A stretch of DNA of 64,000 nt from Rhodopirellula baltica SH 1 (GTDB lineage Bacteria; Planctomycetota; Planctomycetia; Pirellulales; Pirellulaceae), in the NCBI RefSeq assembly GCF_000196115.1, contig NC_005027.1, forward strand, positions 4,402,001-4,466,000. The letters are read 5' to 3'. The notes below the pieces were generated by a model that was given only the letters and a program-made list of their open reading frames with translations, was not told where the DNA came from and made no database searches. The position numbers were made by a program, and so were the translations under genes. Below, piece after piece: positions 27,175 through 35,694 of this stretch (positions are counted from its first letter, which is position 1; each line of letters begins with the position of its first letter).

Positions 27175-27272
27175 GAGAGGCAAAAAGAAACGAACAGATT
27201 GGCCTCAGTATGCCTGATTCACCTCGATTTCGTCAGATCCCATGGCGGGGCGCAATCTTTGATTCAGTGGCT

Positions 27273-28187
27273 TCAGTCCGCAGGCTGAGTCATTTCATCC
27301 GCGACCAAGGCCAACGCATCCAGTGCATGCAGAGAAGTCATGCCCGCGTGACTCCATCGGGCCGCCGCCTCGTCACCACAACGACCATGAATCCATACAC
27401 CCAACTTCGCCGCATCGGGACCGCTCAAACCTTGCCCAAGCAACGATGTCACGATGCCGGTCAACACGTCGCCGCAGCCCGCCGTGGCCATCCCTGGATT
27501 GCCCGTTGTGTTCTGCCAAACCTGCTTTCCTCCGTCCCCATTTTGATACGCAACGTGTGACGGTCCACCTTTTACAACGATGGTCAAACCCAATCGACAC
27601 GCCAACTCTGCCGCGGCTTCGACTTGGGCATCGACATCCTTCGCAGACGCTCCCGTCAAACGCTGCAGCTCACCAGGATGTGGCGTCAGAACGCACGCGG
27701 CATCGGCCTTGCTTCTTTCGAACCGGCCATCTGAAAGCCAATCGTTTTGAGCGATGATGTTCAACGCATCCGCATCCAAAACCAACGGCAGATCCTTTTT
27801 CGCGAGCAGCCCCTCCACGATCGTCGCCCCACCTGATCCCGTCGTCATGCCGGGTCCACAACCGATGGCCGCCTGAGCTGACAATCGATCCTTCAACGAC
27901 TGCCACGCCGGATCGGCAAACTTCTCCCCGTCATCGCCCAGCCCAATTGTCATCAACGCCGGATGAAAACCGGCTACACAATCTAGAATGCAATCGGGAA
28001 CCGCTGCCGCCACCAAACCCGATCCCGTGTGCAATGCAGCGATCGATGACAACGCGATCGAGCCCGCCATGCCGCGTGAGCCACCGATCAACAAAACGCG
28101 ACCAAAATTGCCTTTGTGAGCCGATGCTTCGCGATGCGGAATCCGCAGCGGCGGCGGGCTGGTAGACTGAGTCTCAATGGATGGCAT
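27273..28187 (-). CDS. nnrD: ADP-dependent (S)-NAD(P)H-hydrate dehydratase
   Basis: A 304-residue ribokinase-like protein that repairs hydrated NAD(P)H. Marks: [78 protein letters not shown] and the anion-hole [17 protein letters not shown]. The epimerase partner (NnrE) is often fused in front but is missing here, so this is the stand-alone dehydratase. It is transcribed on the - strand and faces the channel gene across a hairpin-rich gap. Confidence 0.93.
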
Positions 28188-28529
28188 TTCAGGCTCGCAG
28201 GTTGATTGATTGTCGCACTATGCAGGTCGGCAGGAATGATCGGGTAGAACCTCACGTGGGCGAGTCTCTCTGAGACTCGCAAATGACAGCGTCTCGGAGA
28301 GACGCCGCTACGTGATCAAACCCAATGACTCCCGCTCACGAACTTAGCAGTGAGCGGGAAGAAGATTTCCCGACCGTTCCTCCCGTCGCGATCAACGTAT
28401 CAATCGGAGCGGATGAAATGCAAATGGCGTGCAAACGTTGCACCGCTGAACCGGATCCTGATTCATGAGTCGCGTGGCTTTCCCGAGCCAAACTTCTCTA
28501 CGTTTAATTCGTCGCAATTTCCGTTTGTT
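28188..28529. repeat. Intergenic region with three hairpins
   Basis: A 342-base gap between divergent genes. It has two adjacent perfect hairpins at 28260-28280 (GCGAGTCTC, loop TCT, GAGACTCGC) and 28289-28305 (GCGTCTC, loop GGA, GAGACGC), and a third at 28331-28358 (CCCGCTCAC / GTGAGCGGG). A motif TTTCCCGACCGTTCC follows near 28366 and recurs near 60360. Confidence 0.75.
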
Positions 28530-29591
28530 ATGCAGCCCACACCGCTCCGTCGAATTCTGCTCGGCTTGGGCGTGTTTTCGCTGATTTGTGCGATCGCGAT
28601 CATCGCTTACATCCAAATGGGATGGTCCGTCAGCGACGCGATCTACATGGTCGTGATCACGATCTTTGGTGTCGGCTATGGCGAAGTCAAACCCGTCGAC
28701 ACACCCGCTCTGCGAACACTGACGATTGCGATCATCGTGTTGGGGTATGGAGCCGCGATTTACACCGTCGGTGGATTCATTCAGTTTCTAGTTGATGGCG
28801 AACTACAAAGCCTTTTGAGGAATCGAAAAATGAGCCAAGGCATTGCCAGTCTTCGCGCACACACGATCGTCTGCGGATTTGGACGCATGGGTGTCCGCGT
28901 GGCCGAAGAACTTCAGGAGCTTGGCCAACCGTTTGTCGTGATCGATGAAAACGCGGCCCGCGTCGAGGAAGCTCAACAAGCGGGAATGTTGGCCATGGTC
29001 GGCAATGCCACGGACGAAGACATCCTGATGGCGGCCGGAATCGACCACGCTCGCGGCCTAGCAACGTTGCTGCCCGACGACGCTGCCAATGCGTTCATCT
29101 GCGTGACGGCGAGAGACCTGGCCGAGAAAGTCGAAATTGTTTCGCGAGCCGAGAACCATTCCGCTCAAAAGAAACTGATTCGCTGCGGTGCCAATTACGT
29201 TGTGATGGCAGCAACCATCGGTGCGATGCGGGTCACTCAGTTGCTTGTTCGCCCGACCGCGTCTGCGGTGCTGGAATCCCATGGACTGTCGCATGGGATC
29301 AGCGAAGAACTGTCTGCCATCGGTTTGAACTTGGAGGAACTGCGACTGACCAGCAGCTCTCCATTGGTGAGCAAACCGCTCGCCGAAATCCAAGTTCGCG
29401 GCAATCGTGGTTTTCTAATTGTCGGTGTGAAGCGTGGCGAGGATCCGATTCAGATGAACCCCAGCGGCACTTTGATTCTGGAAGTCAACGATATCGTGAT
29501 CGTGGTCGGTCACCAAAACGACATTGCCGAATTGTGCTTGGCTCACAAAGTCCAACGACAAGAGATTCTCTATCGGGGCGTCAAAGGCTGA
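28530..29591 (+). CDS. Potassium channel with TrkA-N/TrkA-C (RCK) domains
   Basis: About 353 residues. Two membrane helices (GLGVFSLICAIAIIAYI and TLTIAIIVLGYGAAIYTVGG) flank a pore loop with the filter-like sequence TIFGVGYGE. A Rossmann RCK domain follows (TIVCGFGRMGVRVAEELQ, VVIDENAARVEEA), then a TrkA-C domain near 270-350. This is the MthK-like plan of ligand-gated K+ channels. The filter GVGYGE is close to the usual TVGYGD but altered at the ends. ATG at 28530 directly precedes the first helix; a longer frame adds 60 unlikely residues. Confidence 0.9.
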   Translation: MQPTPLRRILLGLGVFSLICAIAIIAYIQMGWSVSDAIYMVVITIFGVGYGEVKPVDTPALRTLTIAIIVLGYGAAIYTVGGFIQFLVDGELQSLLRNRKMSQGIASLRAHTIVCGFGRMGVRVAEELQELGQPFVVIDENAARVEEAQQAGMLAMVGNATDEDILMAAGIDHARGLATLLPDDAANAFICVTARDLAEKVEIVSRAENHSAQKKLIRCGANYVVMAATIGAMRVTQLLVRPTASAVLESHGLSHGISEELSAIGLNLEELRLTSSSPLVSKPLAEIQVRGNRGFLIVGVKRGEDPIQMNPSGTLILEVNDIVIVVGHQNDIAELCLAHKVQRQEILYRGVKG

Positions 29592-29604
29592 TCGCGATCC
29601 GCCA

Positions 29605-30453
29605 TCATGCTTCTTCTGCCGAAGCCGCCTCTGATTTCGCATTGGCAATGCCGCTGGCGATCAAACCAGCGAAGTAGCCGCCTTTGAATCCTGCATCAAT
29701 ATTGACCACCGCAACATTCGCGGCACACGATGTCAGCATGCCCATTAGTGGCGTCAGGCCCGCAAAGTTGGCTCCGTATCCAGTGCTGGCGGGAACCGCG
29801 ATCACGGGTGTGGCCACGTGCCCGGCCAACGCCGCCGGCAGAGCGCCTTCCATTCCTGCGACCACCACAATAGCGGCAGCCGCTCGCAATCGGGGGACGG
29901 CGGCCAACAAACGTTGAGGCCCGGCGACCCCGATGTCGTCGATGCGTTCACAAGCGACCCCCATCCATGCCAATGTCTCCGCGGCTTCTTCCGCCACATG
30001 CGCATCGGTGCTGCCCGCGGTGACAACGGCAACGTGGGTTGAGTGACCTTCGACACCGATCGGATCCAAATTTTCGTCCCCGCAACCGATTCTCAGCGTG
30101 CGTGCGGACGGGTTGTACCGAGTGTTTTCGAAAACTCGCCGCAACTGAGCCGCCGCGGTCGCATCAATTCGCGTGATCAAACACCCTTGGCCGACCGCGA
30201 CCTGAGTTTGCACGATCTGGGTCATCAGATCGGTTGATTTCCCCTCGCCGTAGATCACTTCGCCAAAACCACAGCGGGCGAGACGTCCCAAATCGACGGT
30301 CGCGCCGGGCACCGTTTGCATGTCCGCAGCTGACCCGATCGAGCTGGCCTGAATGGATTCCGCCGCGGCTTCCACGTCGGTTTGCCCCGAAGCGAGGTCC
30401 TGCAGAATCTGCAGCAGGGCAGGGGAGGGGGGTTGATTGGAGGGTAGGTTCAT
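29605..30453 (-). CDS. larB: LarB, nickel-pincer cofactor biosynthesis carboxylase
   Basis: A 282-residue protein homologous to PurE-like LarB, which carboxylates and hydrolyses nicotinic acid adenine dinucleotide in the first step of the nickel-pincer nucleotide pathway of lactate racemase. Marks: ARCGFGEVIYGEGKS, AVVTAGSTDAHVAEEA, DIGVAGPQRLL, VVVAGMEGALPAALAGHV and STGYGANFAGLTPLM. No larA, larC or larE is near, so the cofactor user lies elsewhere or the role differs. Its 5' end contains a GGGCAGGG (30417) on the opposite strand. Confidence 0.92.
   Translation of the reverse strand: MNLPSNQPPSPALLQILQDLASGQTDVEAAAESIQASSIGSAADMQTVPGATVDLGRLARCGFGEVIYGEGKSTDLMTQIVQTQVAVGQGCLITRIDATAAAQLRRVFENTRYNPSARTLRIGCGDENLDPIGVEGHSTHVAVVTAGSTDAHVAEEAAETLAWMGVACERIDDIGVAGPQRLLAAVPRLRAAAAIVVVAGMEGALPAALAGHVATPVIAVPASTGYGANFAGLTPLMGMLTSCAANVAVVNIDAGFKGGYFAGLIASGIANAKSEAASAEEA
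30417..30424 (+). other. KOPS-like octamer
   Basis: GGGCAGGG on the + strand within the first codons of larB, followed by GGGGAGGG at 30422-30429, another GGGNAGGG match. Both point right. Confidence 0.6.
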
Positions 30454-30576
30454 AGCGTGCTGCTTGACTTTCCGGCCAGGATCCTTCTGACCGTCCTTGC
30501 GTGTTTCGCACCGGACAACTTAAATGCGAGGCCTTCAAACATAGCCGATTCCCCCGCATTTGGATGCAGATCTGAG

Positions 30577-31791
30577 ATGAAAAGTTGTGTGCTGGCCTAT
30601 TCCGGTGGTCTCGATACGTCCGTCATTCTGGGCTGGCTCCAGGACCAAGGCTACGAAGTTCACTGTGTTTACGTGGACCTCGGGCAGCCCTGTGAGGATC
30701 GCGATGCCATCATGGAGAAGGCTCGTACCTGCGGGGCCAAGTCCTCTCGTTTGGTGGACGTTCGTGAAGAACTGTGCCGCGATTTTGCTTTCCCCGTGTT
30801 GGCGTGGCAAGCCAAGTACGAACAAATCTATCTGCTGGGCACCTCGATCGCTCGCCCGCTGATCAGCAAGGTTTGCTTGGAAGTGGCTCGCGAAGTCGGC
30901 GCGACCGCCTACGCTCACGGAGCAACAGGCAAAGGCAATGACCAATGTCGTTTCCAACTTGCTGCCGAAGCTCTTGATCCAAACATCGAAATGATCGCTC
31001 CTTGGCGAATCAAATCGTTCCGCGATGCCTTCCCTGGCCGCACCGAACTGATCGAGTACTGCGACGTGAAGCGAATTCCTGTCAAAGCCTCGACTGCAAA
31101 GCCATACAGCAGCGATGAAAACGTCCTGCACATTTCCTACGAAGCGGGCAAGCTTGAAGAACTCGACGTCAACGGCGTGGAGCTGGTCGAATTCGGAATG
31201 GGCGTTTCACCTCAAGATGCTCCCGACAAACCAGAAGAAGTCACGATCGGTTTTGAATCCGGCGTACCAAAAACGTTGAATGGCAAAGCCGTCAACGCTT
31301 TGGAAATGGTCGAGCAACTCAATGACATCGCTGGACGCAACGGCGTCGGTCGCATCGACATGGTCGAAAATCGTTTCGTCGGCATGAAGAGCCGCGGTGT
31401 TTACGAGTCGCCCGGCATGACTGTGTTGTACGACGCATTGATGTACGTCGAACAACTCACCATGGACCGCGACCTGATGCACCTTCGCGACCGCATGGCT
31501 CCCGAAGTGGCTGAAATGGTTTACTACGGTTTCTGGTACACGCCCAAGATGGACGCACTGATGTCGTTCATCGAAACCGCTCAGCGTCCAGTCACCGGCG
31601 AAGTCACGTTGCAACTCTACAAGGGCAACATCATGGTGTCTTCACGAACCAGCCCAAACAGCTTGTACGACGAAGAGATCGCAACCATGGAAGGCGGCGG
31701 CTCGTACAACCAAGACGACGCCGAAGGCTTCCTGCGAATCCAAGGCTTGCCGTCGCGAGTCCAAGGCCGCGTGTCACCACGCAAGTTCTAA
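30577..31791 (+). CDS. argG: Argininosuccinate synthase
   Basis: A 404-residue enzyme joining citrulline and aspartate with ATP in arginine synthesis. Marks: VLAYSGGLDTSVILGWL (ATP-binding loop), AYAHGATGKGNDQCRFQ, KRIPVKASTAKPYSSDENVLHISYEAG and RFVGMKSRGVYE. The length is typical. ATG at 30577 matches the family start; the frame runs 40 codons further upstream without support. argH is not adjacent. A strong terminator follows. Confidence 0.97.
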   Translation: MKSCVLAYSGGLDTSVILGWLQDQGYEVHCVYVDLGQPCEDRDAIMEKARTCGAKSSRLVDVREELCRDFAFPVLAWQAKYEQIYLLGTSIARPLISKVCLEVAREVGATAYAHGATGKGNDQCRFQLAAEALDPNIEMIAPWRIKSFRDAFPGRTELIEYCDVKRIPVKASTAKPYSSDENVLHISYEAGKLEELDVNGVELVEFGMGVSPQDAPDKPEEVTIGFESGVPKTLNGKAVNALEMVEQLNDIAGRNGVGRIDMVENRFVGMKSRGVYESPGMTVLYDALMYVEQLTMDRDLMHLRDRMAPEVAEMVYYGFWYTPKMDALMSFIETAQRPVTGEVTLQLYKGNIMVSSRTSPNSLYDEEIATMEGGGSYNQDDAEGFLRIQGLPSRVQGRVSPRKF

Positions 31792-31846
31792 CTTGGATCA
31801 ACGATTGACAGGGCAACGACTCAAGTCTTTGCCAACTCAGCATCGC

Positions 31847-31875
31847 GGCGAGGTTCAAAACCTCGCCGTTTTTTT
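31847..31875 (+). terminator. Intrinsic terminator of argG
   Basis: Perfect stem GGCGAGGTT / AACCTCGCC with a three-base loop, followed by GTTTTTTT. It lies 56 bases after the argG stop. Confidence 0.9.
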
Positions 31876-31906
31876 ATGGACGCGAGTTATCTCTCCAATG
31901 CTCGAC

Positions 31907-32830
31907 TCAAGGTTGCGTCGACGCCCATTCGTCCAGCACATCGTCCGATAGCGGCTCACCTCCCGTCGGAGTGATCAATGCCTGGACCGTCAACGGTGGC
32001 GTTGTATCGGGCAAGAAGTATCCGCTGCCTTCCACCGTCGCGACGCAGACACCCCCATCGGTTGCTCCCCCCAAACCATTTCCCGAAGGCGGATTGATGA
32101 GTCCACCGACCGACCCGATATCCAAATCGTAGGGCTCCATCCACGATTCAGTCATCGTGTTCATCTGACCCTCGGCTAGCAAGATCGTCTTCGTCGCCCC
32201 ATCGGTCACCTGCCGAGGTCCCAATGGTCCCGTACTGGGAAACAATGTCCCGGCGCCGGTCACCAAGTGATAGACGGTGCCTGTTCCCCAACTACTGCTT
32301 TCCGGATGCCGATAGACCGCCGGTGTTTGGCTGTAAAGAAGCATTTGGTTTTCGCCCTCATTCCAGGGAACATCCTTGTCGATCTGGTTGTACAAACCGT
32401 CCTCGTCCAGATACGGCAGAATCGTCACCCGCCACGAGTGCAGTTTTCGTCCCGCGGCATCCACCGTGTACGGGGCAGGGTAGACGCCATGATCGGCAGC
32501 GTACGCATTGAGTGCCGAGGCGATCTTTTCCAGATTCTTGATGCTGCTCAATCGCTGGCGGCCCGTGCGAATTTTCTTGGCCGTCCGGCTGCCAACTTGA
32601 ACCGCTGCAATCAAACCGGCTCCGATCAGCAGCAACGCCAATCCGGCCGCGACAAACCAAATCGCCGACTTGTTGCGTTTGCCAGGACGATTTCCCATCC
32701 GCCGCGAACCAGCAAACTCAGGCATCGTGATTTCGCGACCGCATACGACGCAGTCGCCCGTGCGACCACTGTATTCATCTTCCACCTCGGTTTGCGATTG
32801 GCAGTGTGGGCAAGTGAACAGAAACGTCAT
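31907..32830 (-). CDS. DUF1559 family protein with zinc-ribbon head
   Basis: A 307-residue protein. The N-terminus has a zinc ribbon (CPHC and CVVC), followed by one membrane span near 55-78 ([23 protein letters not shown]), then a DUF1559-like outer part: [42 protein letters not shown], and [15 protein letters not shown]1559 proteins are greatly expanded in planctomycetes and usually begin with a type IV pilin-like leader; here a zinc ribbon replaces it. Function is unknown. It converges with argG. Confidence 0.85.
   Translation of the reverse strand: MTFLFTCPHCQSQTEVEDEYSGRTGDCVVCGREITMPEFAGSRRMGNRPGKRNKSAIWFVAAGLALLLIGAGLIAAVQVGSRTAKKIRTGRQRLSSIKNLEKIASALNAYAADHGVYPAPYTVDAAGRKLHSWRVTILPYLDEDGLYNQIDKDVPWNEGENQMLLYSQTPAVYRHPESSSWGTGTVYHLVTGAGTLFPSTGPLGPRQVTDGATKTILLAEGQMNTMTESWMEPYDLDIGSVGGLINPPSGNGLGGATDGGVCVATVEGSGYFLPDTTPPLTVQALITPTGGEPLSDDVLDEWASTQP
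32473..32480 (+). other. KOPS-like octamer
   Basis: GGGCAGGG on the + strand inside the DUF1559 gene (opposite the coding strand). It points right. Confidence 0.6.
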
Positions 32831-32921
32831 ACGATCCTTTCATCTAATCAGTGATGCACCGCGTGTGCGTCCAGCCACCAATTTAGCCCATCTCGCCACG
32901 ACTTGGATCGCGAACCACCCA

Positions 32922-33359
32922 ATGAAAATTGTTTTGCAACGCAGCCAACACGCCAGCGTTTCTGTGGATGGCAAAATCGTCGGTCAGATCGAGCGTGGAT
33001 TGGTGGCGTTGATTGGCATCGGTCACGAGGACACGGAAGCAACCGCATCCGCATTGGCCGATAAGACCGCTGGACTTCGGATTTTTTCGGACGACAACGG
33101 CAAAATGGAACGCAATGTAATCGATGCCGGTGGCGACGTGCTCGCGATCAGTCAGTTCACCTTGCTGGCAGATTGCCGCAAAGGACGCCGGCCAGCGTTC
33201 ACCGATGCGGCACCGCCAGATCGTGCGAACGAGCTTTACGAGCACTACGTCAGTGAACTTCGCAAAACGGGATTGTCGGTGCCTTGTGGGATCTTCGCGG
33301 CCGACATGGCTGTTTCACTGACAAACGATGGCCCCGTCACCATCATCTTGGAACTGTGA
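32922..33359 (+). CDS. dtd: D-aminoacyl-tRNA deacylase
   Basis: A 145-residue enzyme that removes D-amino acids (and glycine from tRNA-Ala) from mischarged tRNA. Marks: [35 protein letters not shown] (with the SQFTL motif) and the C-terminal NDGPVTIIL. The usual GxFGADM block reads GIFAADM, a small change. ATG at 32922 gives the family length. It converges with the YdjM-like gene. Confidence 0.94.
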   Translation: MKIVLQRSQHASVSVDGKIVGQIERGLVALIGIGHEDTEATASALADKTAGLRIFSDDNGKMERNVIDAGGDVLAISQFTLLADCRKGRRPAFTDAAPPDRANELYEHYVSELRKTGLSVPCGIFAADMAVSLTNDGPVTIILEL

Positions 33360-33383
33360 CGCACGTTCAAAGGTGAGCGGCAG

Positions 33384-34412
33384 TTATCGCTGGGGCAGGG
33401 CAGGGGGCCAATTCGGTCGGGCAACTCGCTGGCCCATTCCCGGCTGAACCACACCGGGCTGCGTCGCACCAGGCTGAGCCGGTGAGGGCCAGCCAAAGTT
33501 GGAAGGCGACTCCTGCGGCGATGTCACTCGCGGTTGCCACTGCGGCGGCTCGCGACTTTCCCAGGGCGCGAACAACGACGGATTGGTGTAGTCCGGATTG
33601 ATCTCATCCTGGCTCGGAACGGCGTAGCGATCGCGATCCATTCGCACTCGCTGGCGAAGCCGGTCCAAAATTTCGTGATCGCCCCATGCCAAATAGATGA
33701 ACAACCCGAGCTGGCCCCAAACAAAAATGTTGGCCAGCGGACTGCTGCCGAAGAATTTCAACGCCGTGCCGAACGATTTTTTCACTCGCATCGAGCCACG
33801 ACTGAAATCCAACGACCAAATCTCGTCCAAGATCAAATGGGTCAGGAAACCAACCAGCACCGCGCACGACTTGTAGACGCGAACCGCTTCGCTGGCGCAA
33901 GGCATCGCCATGTATGCGATCAATCCCGCGACCAGCGCCGCTGGAATGCTGTGCCACATGCCTCGGTGAACCGTGAACTTACGGAAACCCTCCACGGCAA
34001 CAAATCGAATCGCGATGTAGACGATCATTGCGGCGAGCGCCATCGCTTCGTGTGACAACCCCAAGTCTCGCCATCGATCGATCATCAGCATCGGTACGAC
34101 CGCCGCCAAAAACAGACTCGTTTCGCGAAGCGGCACGCCGGAATCGCTGTCCAAATCCGGCAACATCCCCGAGACGCTGCACAGCCCACCGGCCAACAGC
34201 GCACTCTCCATCGACATGCCTTGATCGAACACGCCCCAATATCCATAGGCGCATCCGACAACGGTGCTCGTCGAAATATGGGTTTTGAAGCCAGCCAATG
34301 AAACGCGAACGGAAAGGAGACGACGGGCGGGGAAGGGTGGTCCGACAAGATTTCCCGAGACACCAACCGCAAGGCCACCCAACCACGAGGGCGGAGCAGG
34401 GCGGTCGCGCAC
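33384..34412 (-). CDS. YdjM/DUF457-type membrane-bound metal-dependent hydrolase
   Basis: Up to 342 residues. The core resembles YdjM: FKTHISTSTVVG (conserved His), GGLCSVSGMLPDLDSDSGVPLRE (DLDSD), HRGMWHSIPAALVAGLIAY and GFLTHLILDEIWSLD, with several membrane spans. A Pro/Gln-rich tail of about 80 residues follows. The annotated frame starts at GTG 34412, but its first 38 residues are unlike the family; TTG at 34298, right before AGFKTH, is a better start. The role is unknown; YdjM itself is an SOS-regulated membrane protein in E. coli. Confidence 0.8.
   Translation of the reverse strand: MRDRPAPPSWLGGLAVGVSGNLVGPPFPARRLLSVRVSLAGFKTHISTSTVVGCAYGYWGVFDQGMSMESALLAGGLCSVSGMLPDLDSDSGVPLRETSLFLAAVVPMLMIDRWRDLGLSHEAMALAAMIVYIAIRFVAVEGFRKFTVHRGMWHSIPAALVAGLIAYMAMPCASEAVRVYKSCAVLVGFLTHLILDEIWSLDFSRGSMRVKKSFGTALKFFGSSPLANIFVWGQLGLFIYLAWGDHEILDRLRQRVRMDRDRYAVPSQDEINPDYTNPSLFAPWESREPPQWQPRVTSPQESPSNFGWPSPAQPGATQPGVVQPGMGQRVARPNWPPALPQR
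33393..33405 (+). other. KOPS-like octamer, overlapping pair
   Basis: Two overlapping GGGCAGGG copies (33393-33400, 33398-33405). This is the last + strand occurrence before the strand switch; GGGAAGGG at 34330-34337 is a later match to the looser consensus. Confidence 0.65.
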
Positions 34413-34482
34413 CGAGAACCATTGGCGTTACCAAATTCGGGCCCGCGCCCGCCACCGGAAATTTTTGCTCCGCCAATTGGGC

Positions 34483-34490
34483 CCCTGCCC
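34483..34490 (-). other. KOPS-like octamer, first on the - strand
   Basis: CCCTGCCC on the + strand, so GGGCAGGG reads on the - strand and points left. It lies in the gap before cvpA. Confidence 0.6.
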
Positions 34491-34532
34491 CCGACGAGTC
34501 CCCATCGCCGGCCCGAAAAAAATTGCTGTTCG

Positions 34533-34540
34533 CCCTGCCC
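34533..34540 (-). other. KOPS-like octamer
   Basis: GGGCAGGG on the - strand, 62 bases before the cvpA start. It points left. Confidence 0.6.
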
Positions 34541-34601
34541 CTTCCATTTTGCTACAAGCGTCAAAACGGTCCGAATCCGTTGCAGCGGTGAAATTGCGCT
34601 C

Positions 34602-35399
34602 ATGCAGACTTACGACATTCTGATGACGGTCATCCTGGTCGGCGCAACCTTGTTGGGCGCGATTCGTGGATTTGCATGGCAACTCGCATCAATCGCTTCC
34701 ATCGTCGTCAGCTATTGCGTCGCGTACCACTATCGCGAACCATTCAGCCAGAACATTCATGCAGCTCCGCCATGGAATCAATTCCTGGCGATGTTCATCC
34801 TGTTCGTTGGCACGTCGTTCGTAATCTGGGTCGCACTGCGAATGGTCAGCGGGATGATCGACCGAATGCGATTGAAAGAATTCGATCGCCAAATCGGAGC
34901 TCTGTTTGGACTCGCCAAAGGAGCACTCCTGTGCACGATCATCACGCTCTTCGCGGTCACGTTGTTTGGCGAACGAACTCAACGAGCGATCGTCGCCAGC
35001 GAAAGCGGCCGCCTGATCGCTCGCGTGCTCGCCGAGTCCAACTCGATCATGCCGCCGGAACTGGACAGCGTCGTCCGACCGTACCTGGACCAGTTCAGCG
35101 ACGAAGAACTGGGCGAGCCATCGGCCTCAGAAGGATCCTGGCTCTCACAAACTCCGATCGCACCAAACATCGATCCAAACTGGTCCCATTCGAACGCTCC
35201 AACGGCGAACAACTTCGCGCCGCAAAACGGCTTTCAACAAGCCCAAAATGACCCGCGATCGCAGTCGCCATTTGGTGGATTTGGAGGAAGCTCAACACCG
35301 ACGCCCAACGCTGATTTCAACTCTGCCGCGGGCTCGCAACAACCGGCTCCGACTTGGCGTCAATCCGCGACGCCGCTGTGGCAAACGCCACGACGATGA
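34602..35399 (+). CDS. CvpA family membrane protein
   Basis: A 265-residue protein. The first 170 residues match CvpA: four membrane spans, YDILMTVILVGATLLGAIRGFAWQLASIASIVVSYCVAYHY, then FVIWVALRMVSGMIDRM and FDRQIGALFGLAKGALLC. A disordered Asn/Gln/Ser/Pro-rich tail follows. CvpA is linked to colicin V export in E. coli and to envelope integrity more generally, and the biochemical role is unclear. ATG at 34602 directly precedes the first span. Confidence 0.88.
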   Translation: MQTYDILMTVILVGATLLGAIRGFAWQLASIASIVVSYCVAYHYREPFSQNIHAAPPWNQFLAMFILFVGTSFVIWVALRMVSGMIDRMRLKEFDRQIGALFGLAKGALLCTIITLFAVTLFGERTQRAIVASESGRLIARVLAESNSIMPPELDSVVRPYLDQFSDEELGEPSASEGSWLSQTPIAPNIDPNWSHSNAPTANNFAPQNGFQQAQNDPRSQSPFGGFGGSSTPTPNADFNSAAGSQQPAPTWRQSATPLWQTPRR

Positions 35400-35694
35400 T
35401 CGCCCGCCATCTTGGAATCGCGATGACGGCGAACGATCGGGGCGGGGCGTATTCGAGATCGCCGGGGCACAGCGATCTGCAACGTCACCAAGCCAAAGCC
35501 CAGACGCGGAAAACGCCTGAAACACGGGTTTTACGCACCTCGAATACAACATAAGGGGCATTATCGGACGTTGCGGGGCGGTCGAAATCCGCCCTGATTC
35601 GACGCGTCGATCCCATCTGCCAGCCCTCGGTATGGCGACACCGGGCGGCTCGCGCCGCTCCGCTGAGAGACGCGACGACTCTTCAGCGTCGGCC
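35400..35694. other. Intergenic region between convergent cvpA and accA
   Basis: A 295-base gap that separates the mostly + left side from the mostly - right side. It contains the dif-like site at 35544-35571 and a small GGCGG/CCGCC hairpin at 35577-35593. No gene and no T-run terminator are seen. Confidence 0.6.
35544..35571 (-). other. Candidate dif site (XerC/XerD recombination)
   Basis: Read on the - strand it is ACGTCCGATAA, then a six-base centre TGCCCC, then TTATGTTGTAT. The right arm matches the conserved XerD arm TTATGTTAAAT at 9 of 11 bases. The left arm matches the B. subtilis left arm ACTTCCTAGAA at 8 of 11. The 11-6-11 layout is exact. It sits in a short gap between convergent genes, about 1.1 kb from the point where GGGCAGGG switches strand. 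The match was made by eye. Confidence 0.5.
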
